Part shown: piece after piece, positions 25,026-50,792 of the stretch
Position numbering within the stretch: the first letter of the stretch is position 1
Layout of the letters: each line of letters begins with the position of its first letter
NCBI RefSeq assembly: GCF_045679555.1
Contig: NC_092091.1
Location: 15,895,572-15,959,571 of the forward strand
DNA length: 64,000 nucleotides
DNA from: Salvelinus alpinus
Lineage: Eukaryota; Chordata; Actinopteri; Salmoniformes; Salmonidae
Direction of reading: 5' to 3'
Program-made: the position numbers and the translations under genes
Notes under the pieces: model-generated
Told to the model about the DNA's origin: nothing
What the model saw: only the letters and a program-made list of their open reading frames with translations
Databases searched by the model: none

Positions 25026-25699
25026 AGAGTATTGTAATGACCTGGCTAGATCATAAATTAACAAATGTCCAGACAGAGGATTGAGTTTATGAATTCCCGG
25101 TTTATTAACCCAACTCAATACAGGCTACTGTTTGGCCATTGCCTACACCAAATAAATCAAGGATCACAATATAAAACAACAGTGACCATCTCTTGTTAAT
25201 ACCAAACGTAAGAGAGGGAACAATGGCTAAGCATGGTCTTAAACTTGCAGTGCTCCTCTCCCCAAATAACAGCTGCTCTCTGTGGGTTGCTACAGTATAT
25301 TGAGTAGAACGTCATTAGATATAGTCTCAAATATTTTGTTATCTTTTTTAAGAGCAACGGGGCTGGCAGGTAGGATTTAGTTTCTCCCTGTCTCTGGCCC
25401 ACACTCCAGTACAGTAGGTGACGGTAATGCACCGTAACATTGGATGCCAACCGCCGATAAACCCCACCGAAGAAGAAGTTAAGTACAAGGACAAGAGGCC
25501 GATCCTTTGCGTTGCGATGGGATTGGTGGGAGCAACCTGGGGAAATTCAGCAGTTACCCCCTCCCCTCCCCTCGCATATCATCCATTACACTGACTGGTA
25601 AGGCATGGCCACTGTCATTATAACCTTATCTGATTTATATATATCTACGAATTCCGCAGGCCACAGCCTACATCGCAATATTCACTGTGCTGTGTATCC
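25026..25699. other. Intergenic region before aass
   Basis: No gene seen. A dispersed repeat resembling ccagtacagtaggtgacggt, followed by ggatgccaaccgcc and a gaagaagaag run, lies at about 25400-25480. It may extend toward the aass promoter. Confidence 0.45.
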
Positions 25700-25877
25700 C
25701 ATCCACGCCATATTCCTGTCACCTCTGAACGACACTGTAGGCTACCTTTGTGCACCTAGAAAGACTTCCGCCACATTGCATATCGGACATCTGTTTGCGA
25801 AAGTAACTGTTAGCTAGTTATAGAAAGGTGGGTTAGATATACTTGCCATTTGTTTACACTTTCCTCGACTATTCGAG
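25700..25877 (+). promoter_or_regulatory. Candidate aass promoter and untranslated first exon
   Basis: A strong splice donor (cgag then gtgagt) stands at 25877/25878. A matching acceptor with a pyrimidine tract (gctcttgtctaaag) stands at 26714/26715, 15 bp before the aass ATG. This fits an untranslated first exon ending at 25877. Its start and the promoter itself are not visible as defined motifs. Confidence 0.4.
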
Positions 25878-26467
25878 GTGAGTAAATATGCTATGTGTAG
25901 TTTGTCTCACGATGTTTACTACAGTATCCAATACCTTTTACTTAGTTTAGCGAACTATCAGTCGAGTTCGACCCGATGCCATTAGTCTAAATGTGCTTAT
26001 GGACATTTTGCCGATGAGAGTGCTGAGCCGATAGGCCTGTTGACGATATAAATATATCGTTTTGATAAGGTTTTAGTGCTCATTACACATCCGAAAATCC
26101 ATGTCTATCATTTTAGTGTGTTTTGGCTCCTATCGTGCAATTGAAATTGTAATAGCTAACGTTATCTCTCCATGTTGTCTGCCGGTAGTGTTGGCTTGCT
26201 AGATTATTGATTTGTGTCCTTTAGGTTTCTCCTCTGGTGGGCTAGCCTACTGTAGGTTACTTATTCAAAAAGTGCAGTCTGCTAATTTCATATCCCTCAG
26301 GGGTGAGGTGGCTGTCTATAGGCCTGTGTAATTGTCTAATCTATCAATCAAACCTTTTGAAAGATCATGTAATGTGGTTAATTAAGGTGCCTTGCAGAAA
26401 TCAGACGAATTATTTGATGGGTGACAGAGTATTCAATCAGCATTGCAAGTACAACCATCTTGTAGGA

Positions 26468-26489
26468 GTGTGTGTGTGTGTGTGTGTGT
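26468..26489. repeat. (GT)n microsatellite
   Basis: Short GT run in the presumed first intron of aass. Confidence 0.9.
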
Positions 26490-26729
26490 TGCTGTCGTTA
26501 AAATCTTCTAGCCTTTCCGAACTAAACCAGGCGTTTCCGATGGCTGTTGTGCAACCTGCTTCCTAGCAGACTAAACCAGACATTTTACATGGCCTCTGTT
26601 TGAAGCTCTCCTCTATTTGGATGCAGTGAATGTCATACTTTGTCTGATAATTTTGTGTCAGATAATTTATCACTGAATATTTGACTGGCTCGTCCCTCTC
26701 GCTCTTGTCTAAAGCAGTGGGGTATAGCC

Positions 26730-41016
<14,287 letters not shown>

Positions 41017-42317
41017 TAACTCATGAGTCATCGGCAGTGTCCCAATAGTGTTAGATTTCCTTTCCTGGCATTCTCCTCCATCTGCACTGATCCAAAAAAA
41101 GACCCCACATTTTTTATTCTTCATTTCAATTCTTTCAGAACAGTGCAGATAAAGGGAAGGAAGCTATTTTAGTCCTAACGTGACACCATGTGATACACAG
41201 ACAGGAAATACAGCCAATCTGTGGCTTGGTACCAGGCCACAGAGAAACGGGATGCATCTCAATAGTCTCACGTTACTTTCTCCGTTTGTCCTCCTGTCCT
41301 TCATCTGTGCTGATCTGAGAAGGCAGGGTGGGGGAAGGCAATATGGTAGAAATCCTCAGGAGGACAGGATATGAGGGGAAGCAGGTTTTGGCTATTGAGA
41401 TGCACCCTGACTTCTGGATGCTTTTGAAACAAGCAATCTACTTTGTGTCAACATGTCAAATAGAACCATTACGTTGTATGTGAACAGTTTCCAAGCACTT
41501 TGCTTCTTTTTAATTAAGGCTGTATAATTCTTTACCTGGAGAACCACAACTCCCTGAGTGTCGTTATTACATGACATAACGATCCTATAATCTGCACATA
41601 CCTTCTAAGCTAAAGCGTCTCATCTTTCCTTGACCATAACGTATGCTTGTCCTGATGTTGATCAGCTACTGCACAGTTCTGCTGATCTTTACATATTGAT
41701 TTGGTTATCTGCTCATTGTTGATAACACTCAGGCAATCAAGATTCTAGAAATATCAGGAGTGAATGTGTACAGTGCCTGCTCAAAAAAACACCAGTGAAT
41801 AAGTTGTGAGTGAACAGCACTAATATAATACCGTAGCCTGGACAGCTTGCTTATAAGAACAAGTAGTTGTAGTAACTCACAAAGAGCCTCTGAACGTTTT
41901 TTAAAAACTATATGTTTTACTCAGTGACCTGCATCACCGGTCAACCATAGCTCATACTGAAACCCCCCAAAAACCTACCATGTCTCATTTTCGGGCAATA
42001 GTTTTAAATTAATCTACTGTATTTGTGTACAATTCATTCTAAATAGTGTGCAGATACATTTAAGAACAAAAAATATTTATGTTGAATCCTAGTTAAAGAA
42101 CTTAAACACTATTTGTTGAGTAAAATATCCAAGTGTATTTATTTTCTGGATTGGATATAAATGGTCTCCAGTGCTGCAACATTGTTTCTGCGTAATTACA
42201 TGGTTGAAATGTAAGATTGAGATGTCTATTTGTTATCAATGCCTATTTAAGCAAATAGATTAGAATGGTCAATATAATCTGTAATTCTATTGATACAGAT
42301 ATACAAGTATACATAGT
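41017..42317 (+). other. aass 3' untranslated region and downstream flank
   Basis: No coding frame. Two similar stretches near 41050-41110 and 41280-41340 (cctccatctgcactgatc / ccttcatctgtgctgatc) suggest an old local duplication. The end of the transcript is not fixed; AATAAA at 43621-43626 is one far candidate. Confidence 0.4.
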
Positions 42318-43235
42318 CAGTGGCCAGTAAAAAAAAAAAAAAAAAGTTTTTTAACCAGGTAGGCCAGTTGAGAACAAGTTGTCATTTACAACTGTGACCT
42401 GCCCAAGATAAAGCAAAGCAGTGTGACAAAAACAGAGTTACACAAGTACAGTCAATAACACAATATAATAAAACATAAAAACATCTATGTACAGTGTGTG
42501 CAAATGTAGAAGAGTAGGGAGGTAAGGCAATAAATACAATATAGTACCGGGTCAGACCCAATTTTGCCTCCAGAACAGGCAGAATTTTTCAGGGGAATGG
42601 ATTCTACAAGGTGTGGTGGTCAGATGCTCAATTGGTAGCAAGGGACCTAACGTGTGCCAGGAAAACATTCCCCACACCAGTACACCGCCACCAGCCTCTA
42701 ATGTTGACACCAGGCAGGATGGGGCCATGGACCAAATCCTGACTCTGCCATCAGCGTAACGCAACAGGAATTGGGATTCGTCGGACCCGGCAATGTTTTT
42801 CCACTCCTCAATTGACCAATGTTGGTGATGGTCGTCTGCAGCAATACCAATCCGTGACAAGGACTGACGAGTTGTGCATTCCGAGATGCGGTGCTATACA
42901 CCACTGTTATTTGCTAGTTTGTATAGCTTGCTTGTTAGCTTGCACGATCTTTGCCATTCTCCTTCAACCTCTCATCAACGAGCTGTTTTTGCCCACAGGA
43001 CTGCCGCTGACTGGATGTTTTTTGATTTGTCGCACCATTCTCTGTAAACCCTAGACACTGTTGCATGAAAAACCCAGGAGGCCGGCCGTTTCTAAGATAC
43101 TGGAACCGGCGCGCCTGGCACCGGCGACCATACCATGCTCAAAGTTGCTTAGGTCACTTGTTTTGCTCATTCTAACATTCAATCGAACAGTAACTGACTG
43201 CCTCAACAGGGTGGTGTACCTAAAACTGGCCACTG
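42318..43235 (-). mobile_element. Tc1-like transposon carrying an inserted LINE tail
   Basis: Outer ends cagtggccag at left and ctggccactg at right are inverted copies. The minus strand has pieces of a Tc1-type transposase: SKTSDLSNFEHGMVAGARRA and ILETAGLLGFS near the right end (43051-43233), then WKNIAGSDESQFLLRYADGR (42552-42860), with the first catalytic aspartate in SDES. GGGVLVWGMFSWH follows. The left part is replaced by a LINE 3' end at 42330-42540. No intact frame. Confidence 0.8.
42330..42540 (-). mobile_element. LINE 3'-end fragment inserted in a Tc1
   Basis: Starts with a run of A, then ttttttaaccaggtaggcc and agttgagaacaagttgtcat. This is the inverse of the 3' end of the LINE at 59677-62712 (gagaacttgttctcaactgg, then cctacctggttaaataaagg). 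It is a 5'-truncated copy of the same LINE family. Confidence 0.75.
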
Positions 43236-43238
43236 AGT

Positions 43239-44936
43239 TTATATTTGTGTATATATATCTGCTCAGAGATTATAATATGGCAGAATATATTGGGGTTTTC
43301 TTGTAAGATTAAGCCCTTTGCAGTTGTCCCGCCTTTTGTGTATTTCATAGAAAAATAAAAGGAAAAGTGATTTGTGTGGAAGTCGTGTGGCTTTGATGAA
43401 ATTGATTGAATGGTGGCATTCATTCTCAAGTACCTACAGAACACGGAAGGTTGTGGCTGCATTCAATATTTTATCTAAACCATTTTAATCTTGAATAAGG
43501 GGTTCATTTTCAGCTCATGTCTGTATTATTGTGGAGCAGCTTTTAACGTCCTTTCATTTCAAAAGTTTAACGGGTCAATCGTCATTTACTAACACTTTAC
43601 ATGGTTGTGGGAAAATGTTTAATAAAGAACACAAATACTTAATGTAAATCCAATTTTCATTAGGATAAATTGCTTTCCTTAACATAAGCGTTAGGTCAGG
43701 TTTCTAAAGAGTTTTCTTTGACTTGACATGCGGCACCAATTACTAATAAGGATTGCCTTTTGATATTGATAAATATGCATCTATTATGTTTCAATGGATA
43801 TTACGGAGTCAACTCATAGCCTCTGAATAAACAATCAGCTTTTCCTTCCATTCAATGTGGGCCCGCCCATGAAAACTAGGCCACCAAGCCAGGGATAATT
43901 GGGCATGCAATTATTAAAAGTCAAAAATGCAAATTAAGGTATGGATACAGCTGCTGGTCAAGACGGTGTCTGGACACTTGACCTATTTTCCCCTGAAAGG
44001 CGCATTTCTTTTGGAGTCTTAGACGGGATTAGAACATGAAAATCAATTGGAATAACCAATTCTCCACAGGGATTATTCCATAACTCCATAGAGTCGCATC
44101 TCTGTCGCCGGGAATCCATAATCCAGTGTCTAAAATGAATCCGTTTCTTCAAGCCACCCGTTTGTCTTCTTCCAGCACATATTGTTTAACGGCTTATCAG
44201 GGGCCTGCCGAAAGGTCATTCTATCATAGCAAATGGCGGAACAACATTAAAGTTGATTTAACTAGATGGCGTGGTCATCTCTGCTTGCTGTAACCAACAA
44301 GGTAATACAGACCCACCACAAAGCCCCCTGATAATATTTTGGGGAAGGTTTAGACAATGAACACCATGTGACAGTTATTGTATTTTTTAAACACTTTCTT
44401 TTATGACTTGCACAACAACTAGGCAGACAGTTCTTATTATTCGAGTTTTTGACAGCATTAACTATCTGGTTGAAACGCCAGTTTACATTTTTGTATTTTA
44501 ATTTTTTTCTCCTTATGAAGTGTCAAGGAAAGCTGCATTCACTCATAACGAGTCCAACATTTCATATTTTCTCATTACTATATTTGTTTCTATATTGTAA
44601 TGTATTTTTTATTGAGAGATTACATATTTCAATTATTGTTGACAGATCATACCTTTTTTTTGATTGTTAAGGTTTAGCCTAGCTGCCTTACTATGAAATC
44701 ATGTGTTATTTCAAACAACTGCTTACTAATCTGATGTGATGGGGTCAAATGGACTGTGTTAGGACGCAATAACTTCCGACTTGAGTTGATCACGCGTCAA
44801 TAGAATGTAATTCTCTTTACATGCATGTTTCTCTCAGCCCGTATTCTGACCTTGAATTTAAGCACGAGAATAGGATGCTATTCACCCGCTATTCATATGG
44901 GGTGGAGATCAAAGAAAGGAAGGTGTGGCGGAGCAG
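43239..44936. other. Intergenic gap between aass and ptprz1
   Basis: AT-rich, without a convincing coding frame or a repeat that I recognise. It contains an AATAAA at 43621. Confidence 0.4.
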
Positions 44937-45418
44937 CCCGGTCTCAGACTAGACATAACATAGTAAACAAATCCGGGACATGCAAATTAGTATGATATGT
45001 TACGTTTGGTATGGTTACATAAGACAGATGGTTACATTAAGGCAAAAACAAATGTAGGCTGGTTAGTCTGGGTGGACATATAACGCAAACGTCTAGCAAC
45101 CTAAAGGTTGCGAGTACGAATCTCATCATGGACAACTTTTCAACTACTTAGCATGGTAGCTAACCCTTCCCCTCACCCTAACCTTAACCCTAACCACTAG
45201 TCTAGCTAAAGTTAGCGAGCTAGCTAACGTTAACACCTTGCTAGAATCCATAACATATGGTATATTTTTGCAAATTCACAGATACTATGAATTGGAATTC
45301 GTAACAAATCATACGCAATGGGTGATGGACAGCCACAGATTAATACATACCATACGAAATGTAAATGGAGTGTCTCCTATTTAGATACAGAATAATAAGA
45401 AATGCTCTGAGACCAGGT
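44937..45418. mobile_element. Non-autonomous TIR repeat with tRNA-like and telomere-like stretches
   Basis: Ends cccggtctcagac and (reversed) aacctggtctcagag are inverted copies around 480 bp. Inside are aaaggttgcgagtacgaatc, similar to the T-arm/B-box of a tRNA, and aaccttaaccctaacc. I know this arrangement as a common salmonid repeat. No protein is encoded. Confidence 0.65.
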
Positions 45419-45846
45419 TGGGTGGAGGTGTGTCTACAGATATGCTGTATTCTGACCTTGACAAAGACCTAGATTCAATCAGATCAAGTGTTAACCGGCG
45501 ATAGCAGACATCCGCATAGTGGACGTTTTGGAGGTGGAACTGCATTGAAGCCCAAATCGGTGAGCAGCTGCTCTTGCGATCATTGTCTCGAAGCCACATC
45601 CGCCCCACTCATGTTAGAAGTTCAGAATGAGAAAGTGTAGGCTATATAGAAATAATTATGCTCAAATTGAAAAATCAAAAATAAAGATGATTTCTAATCA
45701 TGCTAATTGAGGTGTAGATTACATATCACATTCCAGTGTTCGAACTTGTAAACAAGGATGTTAAAGCGACTCTGTGCAGCCAATGGCAATGTCCGCTTTA
45801 AGTATAAGGCAGAGAGTCACGTCTGGATTTGACAGCTCTAACATAC

Positions 45847-47417
45847 ACTGCTCAAAAAAATAAAGGGAACACTTAAACAACACAATGTAACTCCAAGTCA
45901 ATCACACTTCTATGAAATCAAACTGTCCACTTAGGAAGCAACACTGATTGACAATAAATTCCACATGCTGTTGTGCAAATGGAATAGACAAAAGGTGGAA
46001 ATTATAGGCAATTAGCAAGACACCCCCAAAAAAGGAGTGATTCTGCAGGTGGTGACCACAGACCACTTCTCAGTTCCTATGCTTCCTGGCTGATGTTTTG
46101 GTCACTTTTGAATGCTGGTAGTGCTCTCACTCTAGTGGTAGCATGAGACGGAGTCTAGAACCCACACAAGTGGCTCAGGTAGTGCAGTTCATCCAGGATG
46201 GCACATCAATGCGAGCTGTGGCAAAAAGGTTTGCTGTGTCTGTCAGCGTAGTGTCCAGAGCATGGAGGCGCTACCAGGAGACAGGCCAGTACATCAGGAG
46301 ACGTGGAGGAGGCCGTAGGAGGGCAACAACCCAGCAGCAGGACCGCTACCTCCGCCTTTGTGCAAGGAGGTGCACTGCCAGAGCCCTGCAAAATGACCTC
46401 CAGCAGGCCACAAATGTGCATGTGTCAGCATATGGTCTCACAAGGGGTCTGAGGATCTCATCTCGGTACCTAATGGCAGTCAGGCTACCTCTGGCGAGCA
46501 CATGGAGGGCTGTGCGGCCCCACAAAGAAATGCCACCCCACACCATGACTGACCCACCGCCAAACCGGTCATGCTGGAGGATGTTGCAGGCAGCAGAACA
46601 TTCTCCACGGCGTCTCCAGACTCTGTCACGTCTGTCACATGTGCTCATGTGCTCAGTGTGAACCTGCTTTCATCTGTGAAGAGCACAGGGCGCCAGTGGC
46701 GAATTTGCCAATCTTGGTGTTCTCTGGCAAATGCCAAACGTCCTGCACGGTGCTGGGCTGTAAGCACAACCCCCACCTGTGGACGTCGGGCCCTCATACC
46801 ACCCTCATGGAGTCTGTTTCTGACCGTTTGAGCAGACACATGCACATTTGTGGCCTGCTGGAGGTCATTTTGCAGGGCTCTGGCAGTGCACCTCCTTGCA
46901 CAAAGGCGGAGGTAGCGGTCCTGCTGCTGGGTTGTTGCCCTCCTACGGCATCCTCCACGTCTCCTGATGTACTGGCCTGTCTCCTGGTAGCGCCTCCATG
47001 CTCTGGACACTACGCTGACAGACACAGCAAACCTTTTTGCCACAGCTCGCATTGATGTGCCATCCTGGATGAACTGCACTACCTGAGCCACTTGTGTGGG
47101 TTCTAGACTCCGTCTCATGCTACCACTAGAGTGAGAGCACCGCCAGCATTCAAAAGTGACCAAAACATCAGCCAGGAAGCATAGGAACTGAGAAGTGGTC
47201 TGTGGTCACCACCTGCAGAATCACTCCTTTTTTGGGGGTGTCTTGCTAATTGCCTATAATTTCCACCTTTTGTCTATTCCATTTGCACAACAGCATGTGA
47301 AATTTATTGTCAATCAGTGTTGCTTCCTAAGTGGACAGTTTGATTTCATAGAAGTGTGATTGACTTGGAGTTACATTGTGTTGTTTAAGTGTTCCCTTTA
47401 TTTTTTTGAGCAGTGTA
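45847..47417. mobile_element. Fold-back Tc1-like element with about 580-bp inverted arms
   Basis: The left arm (45847-46427) and right arm (46835-47417) are near-identical inverted copies. Both begin actgctcaaaaaaataaagg and contain the same transposase start ([20 protein letters not shown], helix-turn-helix [20 protein letters not shown]), on the plus strand at 46143 and on the minus strand at 47115. The minus copy continues through the 407-bp middle ([30 protein letters not shown]). The element is thus the 5' half of a Tc1 on the minus strand whose 3' half was replaced by an inverted copy of the 5' half. The later catalytic residues are missing from the arms. Large hairpin potential. Confidence 0.9.
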
Positions 47418-49224
47418 GTTCCACCAAAACAACTGCTATGCTGATCTCAGCTAAAAAGGATCTAAATGAATAGAGCCCTTAATTCTCTCTTAATTCCATC
47501 ATCTTTATGCGTGAGGAAACCATGAATAAGGTCGAGCGAACCTGCCGGTTCCAAGTGGAAAAAGCATCCTACTTTATTTTTTCTGATAGAAATAACGGCA
47601 TTCTCCATGCACTGTAATTTATACATGGATAAGAGCTATTTATAAGACCTAGGTAAATGAGTAATCCGTTTGGAGAAGGGGATTGTAAATACACATAGCA
47701 ATTGTTTTAGATGATTCCCTTATAAAGGGAGACAAATGTCAAACCGATCATGGAAGCAAACTGAAAATCATATCAACATGACATGTATTGGGGCCCCTTT
47801 TCCACAGTGAAGAAGGCTATAAAAAACAGTGCCGTTATTCAGAATTCTAATTGTATGCCCTCAATCTGTGTGAATGAAATTGGACCATCCAAGCTATAGG
47901 CTTCTGTAGGGCCGAACCTGCCAAGTGGATGTATGCGCTTTACAATGTTTTAATTATTAATTTACAAGATCAGAGCATTTTTTTATCTAACAGTTGGTGC
48001 TAAAATGAAGACGATTATGTATATATTTAGATGGCTTTCTTTCATAACGACACTACATTATTTTCCATTAATTTCTATTGGTCACAAAATGATCTGATAC
48101 ACAACCAAAACAAATAGAAAATGCATCCAACAAGTTTGTAAATGCTTTGCCACATTCTTTGCAGTATTACTTTAGTGCCTTGTTGCAAATAGGATGCATG
48201 TTTTGGAATATTTTTATTCTGTACAGGCTTCCTTCTTTTCACTCTGTTAATTGCGTTAGAATTGTTGAGTAACTACAATGTTATTGATCCATCCTCAGTT
48301 TTCTCCTATCACAGTGTCGGGTTCACCTAGGGGTCATGAAAAGGGTTGTACCAAAATGTTTGATGTATTAGAATAATTGATTATTCTTATGTAGTATTAA
48401 TAGAATGGGAGGTGTTATAAGACCCCTCCCTCCTTACATTTATAGGGTCCTAGACTACAGATTAACAATATATATTCATTGTAGAGGTTTAGTATTCCAC
48501 AATAGTTTTTTAGTTCTCTCTCTCTCTTTCTTATAAAATGGCCCCTCTGAGAATGTGTGACTGTGAAGAAGGAGCTCTGCAGGGGAGTGGAGGAGATAAG
48601 ACTAGTCAAACATTCCACAATAAATCAGCTTTGGGGAGTGGACGTTTACTGCTAAGTTTTAGATAACACTAAAAGCCATTGTTTATATAGGGTTTTGGTC
48701 TCAGGAGTAAAAAGGTAATGACGTAGGTAGTGACATCACCAGGATAGACTGAGGGTGTAACAAAACAACTGGAGACTTTTTGTTTGATGCAGAACTTACT
48801 CAGAAACATGCGTGCTATGTTCCTGATTGTCAACTTCTGTCTGCAATTGCATTAATAAAGGTTTTTGAATGATTTAATTAAAGATATTGTCATAATGCTA
48901 ATTTCACCAATGAACCAATGATTGACAAGGACGTAAGGAAGGAACCCTAACAGCCATTAAACTTAACTGTTTTAAAGTCACCATTGGCCTCATGGTGAAA
49001 TCCCTGAGCAGTTTCCTTCCTCTCTGGCAACTGAGTTAGGAAGGACGCCTGTATCTTTGTAATGACTGGGTTTATTGATACACCATCCAAAGTATAATTA
49101 AGAACTTCACCATGCTCAAAGGGATATTTTTTTAACCCATCTACCAATAGGTGCCCTTCTTTGTGAGGCACTGGAAAACGTCCCTGGTCTTTGTGGTTGA
49201 ATCTGTGTTTTAAATTCACTCCTC
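47418..49224. other. Intergenic gap, mostly unassigned
   Basis: AT-rich without a recognisable gene. A minus-strand open frame at 48947-49219 (90 residues) has no domain that I know and borders the Tc1 end that follows, so it may belong to the same repeat. Confidence 0.4.
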
Positions 49225-49595
49225 GACTTAGGGACGTTACAGATAACTATGTGTGTGGTACAGAGATGAGGTAGTCATTCAAAAATCATGTTAAACACTA
49301 TTACTGCACACATAGTGAGTCCATGCAACTTGTGACTTGTTAAGCAAATGTTTACTCCTGAACTTATTTAGGCACGCCATAACAAAGGGGTTGAATACAT
49401 ATTGACTCAAGACATTTCAGCTTTTCATTTTTGATTCATTTGTAAACATTTCTAACAAAATGATTCCACTTTGACATTATGGGGTATTGTGTGTAGGCCA
49501 GTGAGAAAAAACATCTAAATGTAATCCATTTTAAATTCAGGCTGTAACAAAATGTGGAAAATGTCAAGGGGTGTGAATACTTTCTGAAGGCACTG
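49225..49595. mobile_element. Tc1-like element end
   Basis: The right terminus tttctgaaggcactg is preceded by caaaatgtggaaaatgtcaa, ccattttaaattcaggctg and cattatggggtattgtgtgt. These are words shared with the termini of the elements at 15117-16559 and 52772-54342. A left end was not located. Confidence 0.65.
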
Positions 49596-50623
49596 TATCC
49601 CTGATAAACGCCATGCAGCCGAAAACGTGCCAGAGTAATAAAAAACAAATCGCTGTTCCATTGAACATGCCCTACAAATAAAGGCATTTTAATTATATGA
49701 AGAGTGCCTTGGTCCTCCTTTCTTTTTGATGACCAATTTACCCCTTTTACCAAAGAGCACCTTCTATTTACAAAGACTTACTATTGTGTACTCTAGCAGC
49801 ACTCCCCTTTTTTCTACAAACTCTTCATTGTAGTTTAAAAAAAATTACAGAACACTACAAAAACTCATTCCTTGAATTTTCTTTCACTTGTTTAATCCTG
49901 TCTAATCCTCCAGCAATGTTTAATGTACAGCTAAAAAGTGTCATTACCCCATGCTTCATATTTAGTATGTTACAAAATACAGAACACTAATATTAAAACA
50001 TAAAAAATGCTTTGACCAAGTTATTTTTTAGAATGCAGCCATACATAAAAAATTGACAAATTGTAGTAAAATATAAAAATCTAGAAGTATAAATAGAAAT
50101 TTGGTCCATTGACTTGGTTGCTATAATATTATTTACATATTAGATGTATTATTTCATACCATTATGCATTTTTGACTTCAAAAGCTCACTGTTGCTACAA
50201 ACAAAATAGCATATTCATTGTTAGACGGAATAATGAGTTGCTCAATGCATTGACTCAACAAAAAAATAGGCTAACAAAACATGTTTAACGTAAAAAGTAG
50301 CATGTTCCCTTTTTTTGCTTACTGAAAATAAATATGAAAGTTTAGGGAAACAGAGTAGAGCAAATATCTCAAGACAGCAGTATCAACAAAACATCAGAAA
50401 AGTTGACTACAATTGTATGAGAGGCATTACAAGTAGGCTACAAGATGAATATACAAAGGCACACATTGCAAGGTCATAGGGTATCATGTCCAGCGGTCTG
50501 GAAAATGCATTCAAAGACGGAGATCATAAGAGAGGGTAAACAGGCAAAGCTGCAGTTTTTAAAAACAGAAAACTGTGAGATAGGCGAGAATCCATACTGA
50601 CAAGTTAGGGCCCCTGTTGCCAT

Positions 50624-50790
50624 AGGGCGGCAGGTAGCCTAGCTGTTAAGAGCGTTGGGCCAGTAACCAAAAGGTCTCTGGTTCGAATCCCCGAGCCGAC
50701 AAGGTGACAAAATCTGTCGCTGTTCCCTTGAGCAAGTCACTTAACCCTAATTGCTCCTATAAGCGTCTGCTAAGTGACTAAAATGTAAAT
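50624..50790 (+). mobile_element. tRNA-derived SINE in the ptprz1 3' untranslated region
   Basis: The tRNA-like head has an A-box-like stretch (tagcctagctgttaagagc) and a perfect B box (ggttcgaatcc, 50680-50690), the internal RNA polymerase III promoter. The body follows (gagccgacaaggtgacaaaa, then ttgagcaagtcacttaaccc) and the tail ends tgctaagtgactaaaatgta. This is a salmonid HpaI-like SINE layout. It is antisense to ptprz1 and its tail ends 2 bp from the stop codon. Confidence 0.88.
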
Positions 50791-50792
50791 GG

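Noticed and set aside
45170-45200. Interstitial telomere (ccctaacc words)
   Set aside because: Only a few imperfect units, inside a dispersed repeat.
46143-46661. 172-residue plus-strand frame as a separate gene
   Set aside because: Only its first about 95 residues are transposase-like; the rest runs antisense through the middle of the fold-back element.
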